Shown here: positions 12,859 through 22,382 of the stretch, piece after piece
Layout of the letters: every line of letters begins with the position of its first letter
Position numbering within the stretch: the stretch's first letter is position 1
NCBI GenBank assembly: GCA_030737875.1
Contig: CM060911.1
Span: 96,926,599 to 96,990,598 of the forward strand
Direction of reading: 5' to 3'
Length of the DNA stretch: 64,000 bases
From: Allium sativum
Lineage: Eukaryota; Streptophyta; Magnoliopsida; Asparagales; Amaryllidaceae
Program-made: the position numbers and the translations under genes
The notes under the pieces: model-generated
Seen by the model: only the letters and a program-made list of their open reading frames with translations
Databases searched by the model: none
What the model was told of the DNA's origin: nothing

Positions 12859-13530
12859 CGTGACATTTTGGTTTTGATTGTAGTGCCTAGTATGGCGACA
12901 TAGTAGCATGGGATACTATGCCGTCTATGATTGATACATTTATATTTGAAGTGATTTTGACACTATATACTTATAATAGTATCAAAATGATTTTTTTAAA
13001 CGTACCAAGCATGTTTGGCTATTATAAGGGAACACTCTATCCTCCGGCTTGCGTTGCACTGTATGATGGGACGTGGGTCTTATAATAGCTTCATTTTTTT
13101 CAAAAAGCATTGCGCTATTTGTTGGATGCACTGGTATTCTTGGGAGGAAACCTGTTCCATATTATACGGCATGGTCCCTTGATTTACCAAATTTTAAAGT
13201 AAAGTTTTAAATAACCGTTTTTGCTCTCACACCAGTCCCATGACTGACCTGGAGTTTATTGTTTTAACCTAAACTCTGGGTGCCCCTATTTTCCACATGG
13301 GCAGCTAGTAGTTTTGGTTTTGCAAATATTATATTCATAGGATCCTAGATTTACAGTTGAAGCTATATTCGGAAAGCTCTATATCTGTGTATTTGTTTCA
13401 GCTTGTTATGTATTATTTTTCCACTGCTTTGTAATTTGAATCTCTGATATTTATCAAATGTATATTATTTATTCATACTCTGTTATATTTTTGTACTCTG
13501 ATGTAATTGTTGTAATAAGTATTGAAATAT
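12859..13530 (+). mobile_element. Non-coding LTR-like element copy C, segment 2
   Basis: This resumes copy C after A. It aligns with G at about 61.41-62.07 kb: CCTAGTATGGCGACATAGTA, CCTCCGGCTTGCGTTGCA, ACCAGTCCCATGACTGACCT and TTGTAATAAG near its end. It is interrupted at 13531 by copy D. Hairpin stems GCTATTATAAG (13018-13028) with CTTATAATAGC (13079-13089), and GAGTTTA (13252-13258) with TAAACTC (13270-13276), are present. Confidence 0.85.
13526..13530. repeat. Target-site duplication of copy D, left (AATAT; right copy AATGT)
   Basis: The pair at 13526-13530 and 36820-36824 differs by one base. Removing D and one TSD restores TTGAAATGTTCT, the sequence seen uninterrupted in B (minus strand) and, nearly so, in G (ATGAAATGTTCT). 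Confidence 0.7.
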
Positions 13531-14522
13531 TGTAACAATCCGGAAAATACGAGCCAATTTAAAATTTTTAAATTGGTTATTTCAAAGGAATTTGAACATT
13601 TGAAATAGAATATTTCAATAAAATAGTGAATTAGAAATAGTGAGTCAGTTTGAAATTTTGAATTCAAAATTTGACTAACTGTGCAGGGTGGAAAATATAA
13701 CGGATTTTAGTGAAACCAGAAATATTTAAATTTGTTTATCAATACCTTTCTAACGAATCTGAAAAATCAAAGTTTCATAACGGGAATCAAAAGTTATGGC
13801 CGAATGAATTTTCAGAAAGGTCGCTATATAGAATATATAGCCCTGGAAAATAGATATTATGCAAACGACCTCGGAATTCGACGAAACCACTTTTGTTGGG
13901 TCCGGGATGTCAAACTATTGCTAGGTTTCAAATTTCATAATTTTTGAAGCTAGTATGTGAGCGTGGCAAAAGAAAATGTGTTTGGTCAATTTCTTTTAAA
14001 TTGGATCGACCAGAAAATGGCCATTTTTCAAACGATCTCAGAATTCGACGAAACTAGTTTTGTTGGGACCGTAGCGTCAAAACATAGCTAGATTTATTTC
14101 TCTGGAATTTTTCGAATCAGTTTGTGGCCCTGGCAAATTGAAATGTACGTTCAAAGTTAAAATTAAATGTTTTATACTTTAATTTGAAAAATAACTGACT
14201 GTAACTGTCGAATTGGCCAACGAAACATATCCAATTGTGTCTGGGATGGGCGTATTTAGCTAGGGATGACAGTCATTGGGTTTGAATTGGTGTCCCTGTG
14301 GAGAAACACTATTTAAAAATTTAATAAAACCCTTGGCCAATCAGAATTTTTCTTTCATTATTTTTAAAAATAAAAAAAGGCTGAAAATCCTCGTTTTCTC
14401 TCTCCCACCAATGATCCACGTTTTCGATCCTTCCCTGGCCAATCGTTGCCACCTCGGCCATCTCCAGCCTTCGCCGCCACCAGCAGTCGACGCGCCTCCC
14501 TCCCCTCTTCAAATCCGACCAA
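13531..14522 (+). mobile_element. Non-coding LTR-like element copy D, segment 1 (5' end)
   Basis: The 5' end reads TGTAACAATCCGGAAAATAC. The segment aligns with the first kilobase of G: ATCAAAGTTTCATAACGGGA, ACGAAACCACTTTTGTTGG, GAATTCGACGAAACTAGTTT and a C-rich block at 14.44 kb. It is interrupted at 14523 by chromovirus F and continues at 25870. No protein-coding family is recognised. Confidence 0.85.
14518..14522. repeat. Target-site duplication of element F, left (ACCAA)
   Basis: ACCAA at 14518-14522 and 25865-25869 are identical and abut the TG and CA ends of F. Confidence 0.95.
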
Positions 14523-14804
14523 TGTAACACCCCGTATGTTGAATACCTCGTTATAATAGAAATCAGGGCAGAATTAAATTTAATAATTTGAATCAGGGGA
14601 AACGGGCTGCGTCATTGCGTTCGTCTCGGAAAAATACGCAGAATAGAGTCCGAAATTTTGTAAATCGGAGTACATATGGCCCAGTTAAGGCCCAAAGAAG
14701 TTTTCAGAAAATTCAAAGTTAAAAACAGATTTAAAATTCAGTCCTAAAACAAGTTTGGAGCCAAAAGCGGAAAGGGCGGGAAAGTTCCCGCCTAGCCCCG
14801 TGTC

Positions 14805-14895
14805 GACAGGCATGTCGACAGGGGTGTCGACAGGCATGTCGACAGGGGTGTCGACAGCCCTGTCGACAGGGGTGTCGACACAGGGTGTCGGCCCT
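14805..14895. repeat. Array of eight TGTCGACA palindromes
   Basis: TGTCGACAGG occurs repeatedly at about 10-14-bp spacing, alternating GGGG, GCAT and CCCT spacers, upstream of the TATA box in the U3 part of the 5' LTR. It recurs at 22665-22755 in the 3' LTR. Palindromic sites at near-helical spacing could bind a dimeric factor; that is inference. Confidence 0.9.
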
Positions 14896-15020
14896 GTTGA
14901 TCTGGGTGCTCCAGATCTGGTTTTTGGTTGAGTCTTGGGCTGGGTTCTAGAGATTTCCGAAATCTAAGGGTCCTAATCTAATCTAGGGTTAATCTAAGGG
15001 CCTAAAACACTACCTAATCC

Positions 15021-15028
15021 TATAAATA
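15021..15028 (+). promoter_or_regulatory. TATA box of the F 5' LTR
   Basis: TATAAATA in CCTATAAATAAGACCC, followed by CCCTAACCCT, which resembles plant telo-box sequence often found near plant start sites. The 3' LTR copy is at 22881-22888. This implies U3 of about 0.5 kb and a very long transcribed R/U5 of almost 3 kb. Confidence 0.7.
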
Positions 15029-15607
15029 AGACCCTAACCCTACCCTAATATATTCATAATTAGATCTTGTAACTAAACTATGGCAAAATGAAACTTGATC
15101 ATGGCCTCCACAAATCAATGAAGAGAGTTGCAAGCTAATCAACATCTTCTTCATCTAAAGCAACTAATTCCACTTCATAAGTTTGATAATCTAGGTTTTG
15201 GTGAGTTTCTATCACTTTGATGATCAATTGTTAAATTAAGTAGATGAGATATGATGAGATCTATGGTTTTGCATGAGGATTAATGGGTTTTCAAGTCATA
15301 TGATATGATGTGAATATGCTAATCTATGTTTAATATTAATCCTATGTTTATGCATGTTGAATATGTGAGTTTATGCATGTTGAATATGTGAGTTTATGCA
15401 AGTTGAATATGTGAGTTTATGCAAGTTAAGTATGTGGGTTTATGCAAGTTAAGTGGTGGGTTTATGCATAATAAGTAATTGATTCTATGCATGCTAAGTA
15501 TGTGGTTTTATGCATGCTAAGTGTTTGGTATTATGCATAAATCATGACATGCAAGTTTACTCTTTTAAATGTGATGCATACATATGCAAAATGACACCTT
15601 TATATGC

Positions 15608-15608
<1 letters not shown>

Positions 15609-15650
<42 letters not shown>
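15609..15650. repeat. (TA)n microsatellite in the F 5' LTR
   Basis: About twenty TA units here against about six at the same site in the 3' LTR (near 23468-23480). The difference must have arisen after insertion. Confidence 0.95.
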
Positions 15651-15653
<3 letters not shown>

Positions 15654-16376
15654 TGTTTACCCTCCTTTAAGATGCAAGTCATAAATGCAAGTTCAACATG
15701 TTAAGCAAGTATGTGAATGCTTATGCAAGAATATGAATGCTTATGCAAGTTATTTGTAAGCTTAAATGCAAGTTTAACATGATATGCAAGTTATGCATGC
15801 TTATGCAAGTATGTGAATGCTTATGCAAGAATGTGAATGCTTATGCAAGTTATGTGTATGCTTAAATGTATGTTTAACATGTTATGCAAGTTATGAGAAT
15901 GCTTATATGCAAGTTCAACATGTTATGCAAGTCATATGTATGATAATATGCAAGTTCATATGCAACATGTTATGCAAGTCATGTGTATGATAATATGCAA
16001 GTTTGGGTTAAATGTAGTTGGGTTAATATATGCTCATATATGCAAGTTGACCTCCTCTTAACCCATGACAAAGTTATATGCTAAGATTTGGTGAAACCCA
16101 TGATATTTGTGATGGATCTTCCCTTTATTATGTCATGAATTGAGAATGATTTACGTGGGGAACGATGGGGTTAATAAATATGTTAATAAAAGTATGATTG
16201 GGTATGATTAAGCATACCATAAAAATAAATTAACATAAGTGGGAATTTACCTATTGAGTTAGGTCTACCCCATGGGAATTTACCTATTGAGTTAGGTCTA
16301 CCCATGTTATGAAAAACTTGATATTAATTAGGGATAATTAATATGGGGGTGATTAATTAGGTGTAATTAATCGACT

Positions 16377-16592
16377 AAGACACGAGGTTGGACTCATTTG
16401 TAGTGTAAAACTGCCCGGACCCTACCGGCTTAACCAGTTGCTACAAATGTTAGCCCAATGTGGGAGGTCTTAGGCACAAATTAAATACTTGATTAAAGTA
16501 AAGACACGAGGTTAGACTCTGTTATGACGTAAAACTGCCCGGACCGTACCGGCTTAACATGTTGTCATAAAAGTCAGTCTAATGTGGGAGGT
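16377..16592 (+). other. Two tandem foldback modules of about 95 nt (F 5' LTR)
   Basis: Module 1 pairs TAAGAC with GTCTTA, TTGGACT (16388-16394) with AGCCCAA (16452-16458, one mismatch), CATTTGTAG (16395-16403) with CTACAAATG (16441-16449), and AACTG with CAGTT, and has CCGG/CCGG around a short loop. Module 2 pairs AAAGAC with GTCTTT, TTAGACT (16512-16518) with AGTCTAA (16576-16582), and TTATGAC (16522-16528) with GTCATAA (16564-16570). Stem bases differ between modules while pairing is kept, but the loop-side CTGCCCGGACC..ACCGGCTTAA is conserved. The fold is by eye. Confidence 0.7.
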
Positions 16593-18000
16593 CTTTATGG
16601 GAGATCACGGTCTTAATTAATTAAGAAACACTTAACCATATTAACATGTAGTGGGACATGAGGGGTTAAGTGGGTGCCTTGGGTGGCAAGAGGAAACTAG
16701 TGGGTTGCCTTAGGTGGCAATAGAAAATACAATTAGAATACTTAACCAAAGTGGAACATGTAATTAAAACATGGTTAAAGGGTTAAGTAAGTGCTTTTGG
16801 GTGGCACGTGGAAATCTAGTGGGTGCCTTGAACGGCAATTAAAATATGATTAATGACTTAGCCAAAATGTATAACATGTAAGTGGACATGGTTAAAGGGT
16901 TAAGTGGGATTCACTAGAAATAACAAGCTTAGGTGGTTGCTTGTGGGGGCCCATTTCAACCAATATCCCAAACGTATCTTAGTAGGCTCGACTCTAGTCG
17001 AGTGACGGGACACGCATATTGGGCTTGACTATAAGAGGCCAAACGGGTTAGCGGTGGCAACGTAGGATCAACGGGTTTCATATGCGTGTGTGGACCCGGG
17101 CTGGTTGGTAAGTCGTTGTTGCATCGTGTAGATATAAAGCCGTGCACCGTTGATATTATCAGGTGGCCACTTTGGGGAATGATACACCCCATTGTGGGAC
17201 CAGCACGGGTATCTACGCTAGGGAGCCGATCGCTTGGGAGTAGTGGGTACACCTAGTAAAGATAGGGGCAGACGGCACCTATGTAGGGGTACACGAAACT
17301 ACTGCGTGAAATTTCTAAGTACACTTAGTGGGATCAACCTTTAAGTAGGAATTACCCTTGGGTGGGTAGAACTGGTGTGGTGCAGTGTAGGAATTACCCT
17401 TGGGAGGGTAGATCTGGGGTGGTGAAATCTAGGAGTTATCCTTGAGTGGGAAAATGCGTCTTAACGGTTATCTTAGTTTGTCCTAAGTCTGCCAAGCTGC
17501 TTAGTGTAGCCATTCATCCCCAGACGTTACCGTATATCAAGCTTATGTCTTCTCTGGTTACTTTAATGATTGTATTGTTAAAGTTATAGGACTCGCTCAG
17601 ACTTATGTCTGACCCCGTTGTTTTTTTTTCCAACCCTCAGGTCATCAGAGTGGGCCCCGTACGAGTGGGCTTTGATCAGGCTGCTTTATTCTCTTTTGGA
17701 GCTTGGACCATAGGTGTAGAGCTCAGCTTACCCTTTCTTTTATGGCTATCAGTTCATGTATTGGGATTATGTACTTTTATTTATCAGGATGGATATTTTG
17801 TACTTGACTCTTATTATGGTTTTGTGATGTAACCAAACATGTTTTACTTTCGGCTGTAATGAAATGACGTTTTGAAATTTTCAAGTATTACTTATATCTG
17901 TCTTGCTGTAATTTTTCTGTTCTATATTCACTTAAAATACTCCACCGATGTTATGGCATTCCCTTAGAGAGTGACCATAGCGGGTGTGGGGTGTTACACG

Positions 18001-18012
18001 TGGTATCAGAAC
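18001..18012 (+). other. Primer-binding site of element F (tRNA-iMet type)
   Basis: TGGTATCAGAAC lies two bases after the 5' LTR and matches the standard plant TGGTATCAGAGC at 11 of 12 positions. ATGGTT follows. Confidence 0.9.
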
Positions 18013-18192
18013 TTATGGTTACCGGAACAGATAAAATTTCAAGAAAAACTATTTTCTAAGAATATTTTGAAAGGAGTATTTTCAAAAACATGTCTTTTAA
18101 GAGAAAAGTTTTTGAAAGAAAAGCATAATCCCCGATAGCCATATCTTTATCTTTTGAATTCTCCGTTTGAATCTTTCCTTTTTCGTCTCAGC

Positions 18193-19071
18193 ATGGCTGA
18201 AGATCTTTATCTTCCGGACCGTATAGCGGTACCAGTATGGTATAGGAGGTTGTTAGAGGCTAGGGCCGCCGCTGCGGGTCCAGCAAATGTTCCTCCTCCA
18301 CCCGTTGCACTCGTTCCTCCTCGCGCGGATACTTTTGCTATGACTTGTAGGAAGTTTAAGGCTATGGGAGGAAAACCTTTTGTGGGAGCTAGGGATTGGC
18401 TTAATGAGACGGAAGAATTGATGGAAATCTTGGAAGTGGAAGAGGGAAAGAAAGTCAGGTTAGCCGCTTGGTTAATGGAAGGAGAGGCCTCGTTCTGGTG
18501 GGAGGTCACTAATGGAGAACGCCCTATTGACTCTTGGGTGGATTTCAGGCAAAGGTTTGAGGCAAAGTTTCTCTCAAAAGCGGAAGAAAATATGCACGTG
18601 GAAAGGTTCTTGAACTTAAAGCAAGGGAACTTGTCAGTGAAAGAATATGTTAACAAGTTTAATCAGTTAGCGAAGTTCAATATAGACTTGGTAAACACAC
18701 CGGAAGAGAAGGCTTTGAGGTTCATTAAAGGCTTGAACGAACTGATGCATGGGTTGGCTATGACCCACATCTCTATGGGGGCCACCTTCGAGAAGTTAGT
18801 AGACATGGAATTCATGTATAAGGAAGAGAGGGGCCCCAATGCTATTATGGCACCCGAGAAGAATGGAGATCAGAAGAAACCTCAACAACAAAATAAGGGT
18901 GCGAAAGGTAAGGGTGGCAAGGGAAAGAAGAGGTGCTTCAATTGTGGGACACTAGGCCACCTAAACAAAGATTGTCGTAAGAATACTAAGACTGGCTGCT
19001 TCCACTGTGGCGAAGCAGGGCATCTGATGAAATACTGTCCAAAGAAGGAGCAAAGGACGGGGTCTATCTAA
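18193..19071 (+). CDS. Gag polyprotein of element F
   Basis: This is the structural capsid/nucleocapsid protein of the Ty3/gypsy element, which packages retrotransposon RNA. The frame opens at 18154, but the internal ATG at 18193 (GCATGGCT, then MAEDLYLPD) is in better context and is chosen; the product is 292 residues (305 from the upstream ATG). The middle part has the gypsy gag core: ARDWLNETEELMEILEV, AAWLMEGEASFWWE, FRQRFEAKFLSKAEE, and MHVERFLNLKQGNLSVKEYV. A Lys/Gln-rich linker precedes two CCHC zinc knuckles, CFNCGTLGHLNKDC and CFHCGEAGHLMKYC. The frame is intact, unlike pol downstream, and ends before PR with no overlap. It could supply capsid protein even though the element cannot reverse-transcribe itself. 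Confidence 0.92.
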   Translation: MAEDLYLPDRIAVPVWYRRLLEARAAAAGPANVPPPPVALVPPRADTFAMTCRKFKAMGGKPFVGARDWLNETEELMEILEVEEGKKVRLAAWLMEGEASFWWEVTNGERPIDSWVDFRQRFEAKFLSKAEENMHVERFLNLKQGNLSVKEYVNKFNQLAKFNIDLVNTPEEKALRFIKGLNELMHGLAMTHISMGATFEKLVDMEFMYKEERGPNAIMAPEKNGDQKKPQQQNKGAKGKGGKGKKRCFNCGTLGHLNKDCRKNTKTGCFHCGEAGHLMKYCPKKEQRTGSI

Positions 19072-19079
19072 GGAGGACA

Positions 19080-21887
19080 GGTGCAAGCTCTTGTGGCAAC
19101 AGGTCAGGCTAGGGGGCAAGTATAGGCTCTCGCGATTCGGGAAAGAGGTAGAACTATTTCTATTGAAAGTCTAGTTTTTCTGATCGATCATCCTGTCCGT
19201 ACTTTATTTGATTTTGACGCATTGAGTTCGTTTATCTCATCATTGTTAGTTGAGTCACTGCACTTAGACACCAGTTTAGTAGGTGATCCCTTAGTTGTTT
19301 CAAACCCAATTGGGGCTCCATGGTGTGTTTGGGTTTGAAAGTTTCTATACTTAGCGTTGAGTTTAGATGTGATGCTTTTTGGGCTTCACGGGCTATGGGT
19401 TAGTTTTGGGCATGGACTGGTTATCCAGTAATGGTGCCGTTCTTATTGTGGAGGGAGAGTTGTTAGGCTTATGACCCGCTTGGGTAACACTCTCGAGGTC
19501 TTTTGTAATCCCATGGAATCTGTTATGCTAAGTTATCTAGAATCGCTTGACATGTCGGTCGAGAGTTTCGGTCTGTTAGAGTAGTCCGGGAATACTCGGA
19601 TGTGTTGAGGAGGTGAAGGGCTTACCTCCGGAACGGGAGATTGACTTCCGAATATACCTGGTAGACAATGCCAGACCAGTGTCTTGGCCAGTGTGCCACG
19701 TGGCTCCTCGTGAGAGGAGGGAACTCCATAAGCAAGTAGGCGATTTGCTTGAGAAGGGGTTCATAAAACGAAGTATATCGGAGTGGAGTGCTCCAGTAGT
19801 TTTTTTTTTACGAAGGCGGATGGGTCCCTCAGACTTTGTGTAGACTATAGCTCACAGAGAAGAATAGACACCCATTGTCGAGGATTGATGATCTCTTTGA
19901 TCGGTTAGTGGGCGCCTCAGTATTTTCGCAATTGGACTTAGCCACGAAGTTTCGTCAGTGAGAGTGACTGAGGATAGTATAGAGAAGACTACCTTTAGGA
20001 CTCCGGATGGTTTTTATGAGTGGCTGGAGATGCCATTTGGTTTGACGTACGCCCCCGCATATTTTGTTGATTTGATGAGAAGTGTGTTCAGGGAGTGCCT
20101 AAATAAGTTTGTGATGGTCTTTGTAAATGACATCTTAGTCTTTTCTAGGAGCGGAATAAGTTTTCGTGTGTGCTCAATAGGCTGAGCAAAGCCAGTATGG
20201 GATAAACGATGGTTTTGGAGCGATACTGGCGAGGACATCCAGAATTGGACAAGGGCTTAATTATTTAGCCGTTTTTACTAGTATCATCTCACGTAGGACG
20301 TCTAGGTTCGAAGGAGGCATCCCTTGGGTGTTTGTCTGATATTGGTTTAGGCCTTTGGGACTTGCATTTGGGGGATGTCGAGTTCGACCAGGGTGGTCTG
20401 CGTGAGAGATGGATAGTTGTGACGATTTTGCATGGGAGAATATCCTGATTTTCTCTCGGAGTGGAGAAGAACCTGCCTTATATCTTAGGGAAGTATTGGA
20501 GACTCTCCAGGCGCATAGTCTTAAGACAGCAAAAGTGAATAGGATTCTTAGCATCCTATGAGTTTAAGATAGCGTACACCCACGGCAAGGGTAACATGGT
20601 AGCGGACCCCTTAAGTAGAAAAAGGTTGTCCTCGAGTTCGTGGTTCGTTGAACGACGGAGCTTAGAGTTTATTTCTATGTTTGACTTTAGACCTTCCGTT
20701 GACTTTGTACCCGGTTTGCTAGCCTCCTTGGAGGTTAGGCCTACTCTTTTGGGGTATGTTGGCGGAGCACAGCAGGACGACCCACAGTTGGTTGAGTTAG
20801 AAGTTCATGAGGAGGGCGAGTCGTCCAGCCCTTTTGAGTAGGTACACCCTAGATGGTAAGGGGTGGTTGCGTAGAGACGGTAGACTTTGTGTACCGCAAG
20901 ACGAGTGTTTGAGGAAGACTATTCTTGATGATGCACACCGTTCTAGGAGGACCGTTCATCCCGGTGGGGACAAGATGTACCAGGACATGAAGCGGGCTTT
21001 CTTCTGGGCCGGTATGAAGAAATATGTGGTCGAGCATGTCGCTCGATGCTTGGTGTGCCAACAAGTGAAGGCGGAGCAAAAGAAACCTGGTGGGTTGCTT
21101 CACCCATTGGAAGTTCCGCAATGGAAGTGGGATAGCATCTCGAAGGATTTTTACCCAGATCAAGAAAGGGTAATACGGGAATTTGGGTTGTGGTAGATAG
21201 ACTTACTAAGAGCGCCCATCGTATAACCGTGAAGAGTAAGAGAACTGCTCCATGGCTAGCTTCAGTTTATATTCGAGAGATTACTAGATTGCATGGTGTA
21301 CCCTCCAGTATAGTGAGCGATCGAGATCCTATCTTCACTAGAGAGTTTTGGAAGAGTTTGCAAGAGGCGGTAGGGACTCAGTTGTGTTTGAGTACCGCAT
21401 ATCATCCTCAGACGGAGGCCAGACCAAGAGGGTGAATCATATTTTAGAAGACCTTTTGAGGCTATGTATCTTAGATTTTGGAGGTACATGGGAGGAGCAT
21501 CTTCCATTGGTGGAGTTGCCCGACAGACATAGTGGTGTACATGATGTATTCCATGGGAGGAAGTGCCTACATGAGACCGCAGAGGTGGTAGAGCCGAGCT
21601 TGCTTAGAGAAGTGGAAGTAGAGCGTGATGCGACGATTCGACGAGCTCCTACTTGCATCCTTGGGTCAGAGATTTGGAAGTTGAGAAACAGAGAGGTTCA
21701 ACTAGTCAAAGTACAATGGGGAGATAAAGAGAGCGACGCTACCTGGGAGACGGAAGCGAAGATGCGTTCGAGGTACCCTTTTCTTTCGGAAGGTATGTCC
21801 TTTTGCTTCTCCTTCACCGCATATCTTGTGCTTATCTTATCCTTAGTATGTCCTCTCGTTAGTACCTTTGACCTTCAGATAGGATAG
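19080..21887 (+). pseudogene. Pol polyprotein of element F (PR-RT-RH-IN-chromodomain), defective
   Basis: Remnants in three frames with many stops. Protease: LFDFDALSSFIS at 19207-19242, where family members have DSGA/DTGA, so the catalytic loop is gone; VLGMDWLSS follows near 19405. Reverse transcriptase: ARPVSWPVCHVAP to ISEWSAPVVF (19664-19803), then a frameshift; MPFGLTYAPAYF (20029-20064) and the active site FVND at 20120-20131, where the first Asp of the usual VDD is Asn. Most of the RT thumb/RNase H is lost, but YTHGKGNMVADPLSRK survives near 20575. Integrase: zinc-domain CLVCQQVKAEQKKPGGLL (21048-21101), core Asp in IVSDRDPIF, frameshift at about 21417, and the third acidic residue replaced by Lys (QTKRVNHILED). 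A chromodomain-like LVKVQWGDKESDATWE is at 21694-21741. Confidence 0.92.
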
Positions 21888-22382
21888 TCCTATGGTTGAA
21901 ACATGTGTTTGAGACATGTTATGTATGATGGATGCAAGTGGATGCAAGTGTTTGCTAGTGGTTGCTCGTGGATGCATATACACACACTTTAGGCACTAGA
22001 TCGGCTCAGTCACTTCATATTGCATATTGCATATTTATGTGTGTAGGTAGCTATATTAATGGATGTATAATGGTTGCGTTATCATATGGATGATGCATTT
22101 TGGTGTATGGTTGTGCATACATGTAGAAATAGTATGTGTCAATAGGGTTCTTTCGCATACATATTGGATGCATGGCACTATCATGGTTTGCATATGTTCA
22201 TACATTAGATAGGGAACATATACACACACTTTTGCATATGCTCATACATCATTAGAAATTTTGATTTAAGGACAATGGATGCCCGTGTTTGATGGATTGA
22301 GTAGATGGTTGTTTGGATGGTAGGATATGCATTCTCCTTAACTTAGGGATTTCGGGGACGAAATCCTTTAAGGAGGGGAGAA
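21888..22382 (+). other. 3' non-coding region and polypurine tract of element F
   Basis: About 490 bp after pol has no coding signal but is rich in GGATGCAAGTG-type short repeats. It ends with TTCGGGGACGAAATCC and the polypurine tract AAGGAGGGGAGAA at 22370-22382, directly before the 3' LTR. The tract primes plus-strand synthesis in this family. Confidence 0.85.

Larger units (their letters stand above)
14523..17998 (+). repeat. 5' LTR of element F (3476 bp)
   Basis: It starts TGTAACACCCC and ends GGGGTGTTACA, an 11-bp terminal inverted repeat. Contents in order: a TGTCGACA array (14.81-14.89 kb), TATA box (15021), TTATGCA(A/T)GTT minisatellites (15.3-16.0 kb), a (TA)n tract near 15.61 kb, two direct 33-bp repeats (16.25-16.31 kb), two foldback modules (16.38-16.59 kb), repeated GGGTGCCTTGGGTGGCA units (16.66-16.83 kb), and three GGAATTACCCTTGGG-type units (17.35-17.45 kb). 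A perfect hairpin TCAGAC-TTAT-GTCTGA is at 17597-17612. Small open frames in it are duplicated simply because the LTR is. Confidence 0.95.

Noticed and set aside
15030..15050. CCCTAACCCTACCCTAA resembling telomere repeat
   Set aside because: Three degenerate units after a TATA box, present in both LTRs; more like a telo-box than an interstitial telomere.
16956..17252. 98-residue minus-strand open frame conserved at 24820-25116
   Set aside because: The conservation is only because both copies lie in the two LTRs of F.
17605..17832. 75-residue hydrophobic open frame near the end of the F LTR
   Set aside because: Lies in LTR sequence, shortened to 60 residues in the other LTR, overlaps the hairpin and pyrimidine tract; no sign of coding selection.
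18207..18656. 149-residue open frame antisense to F gag
   Set aside because: Shadow of the gag frame on the other strand.
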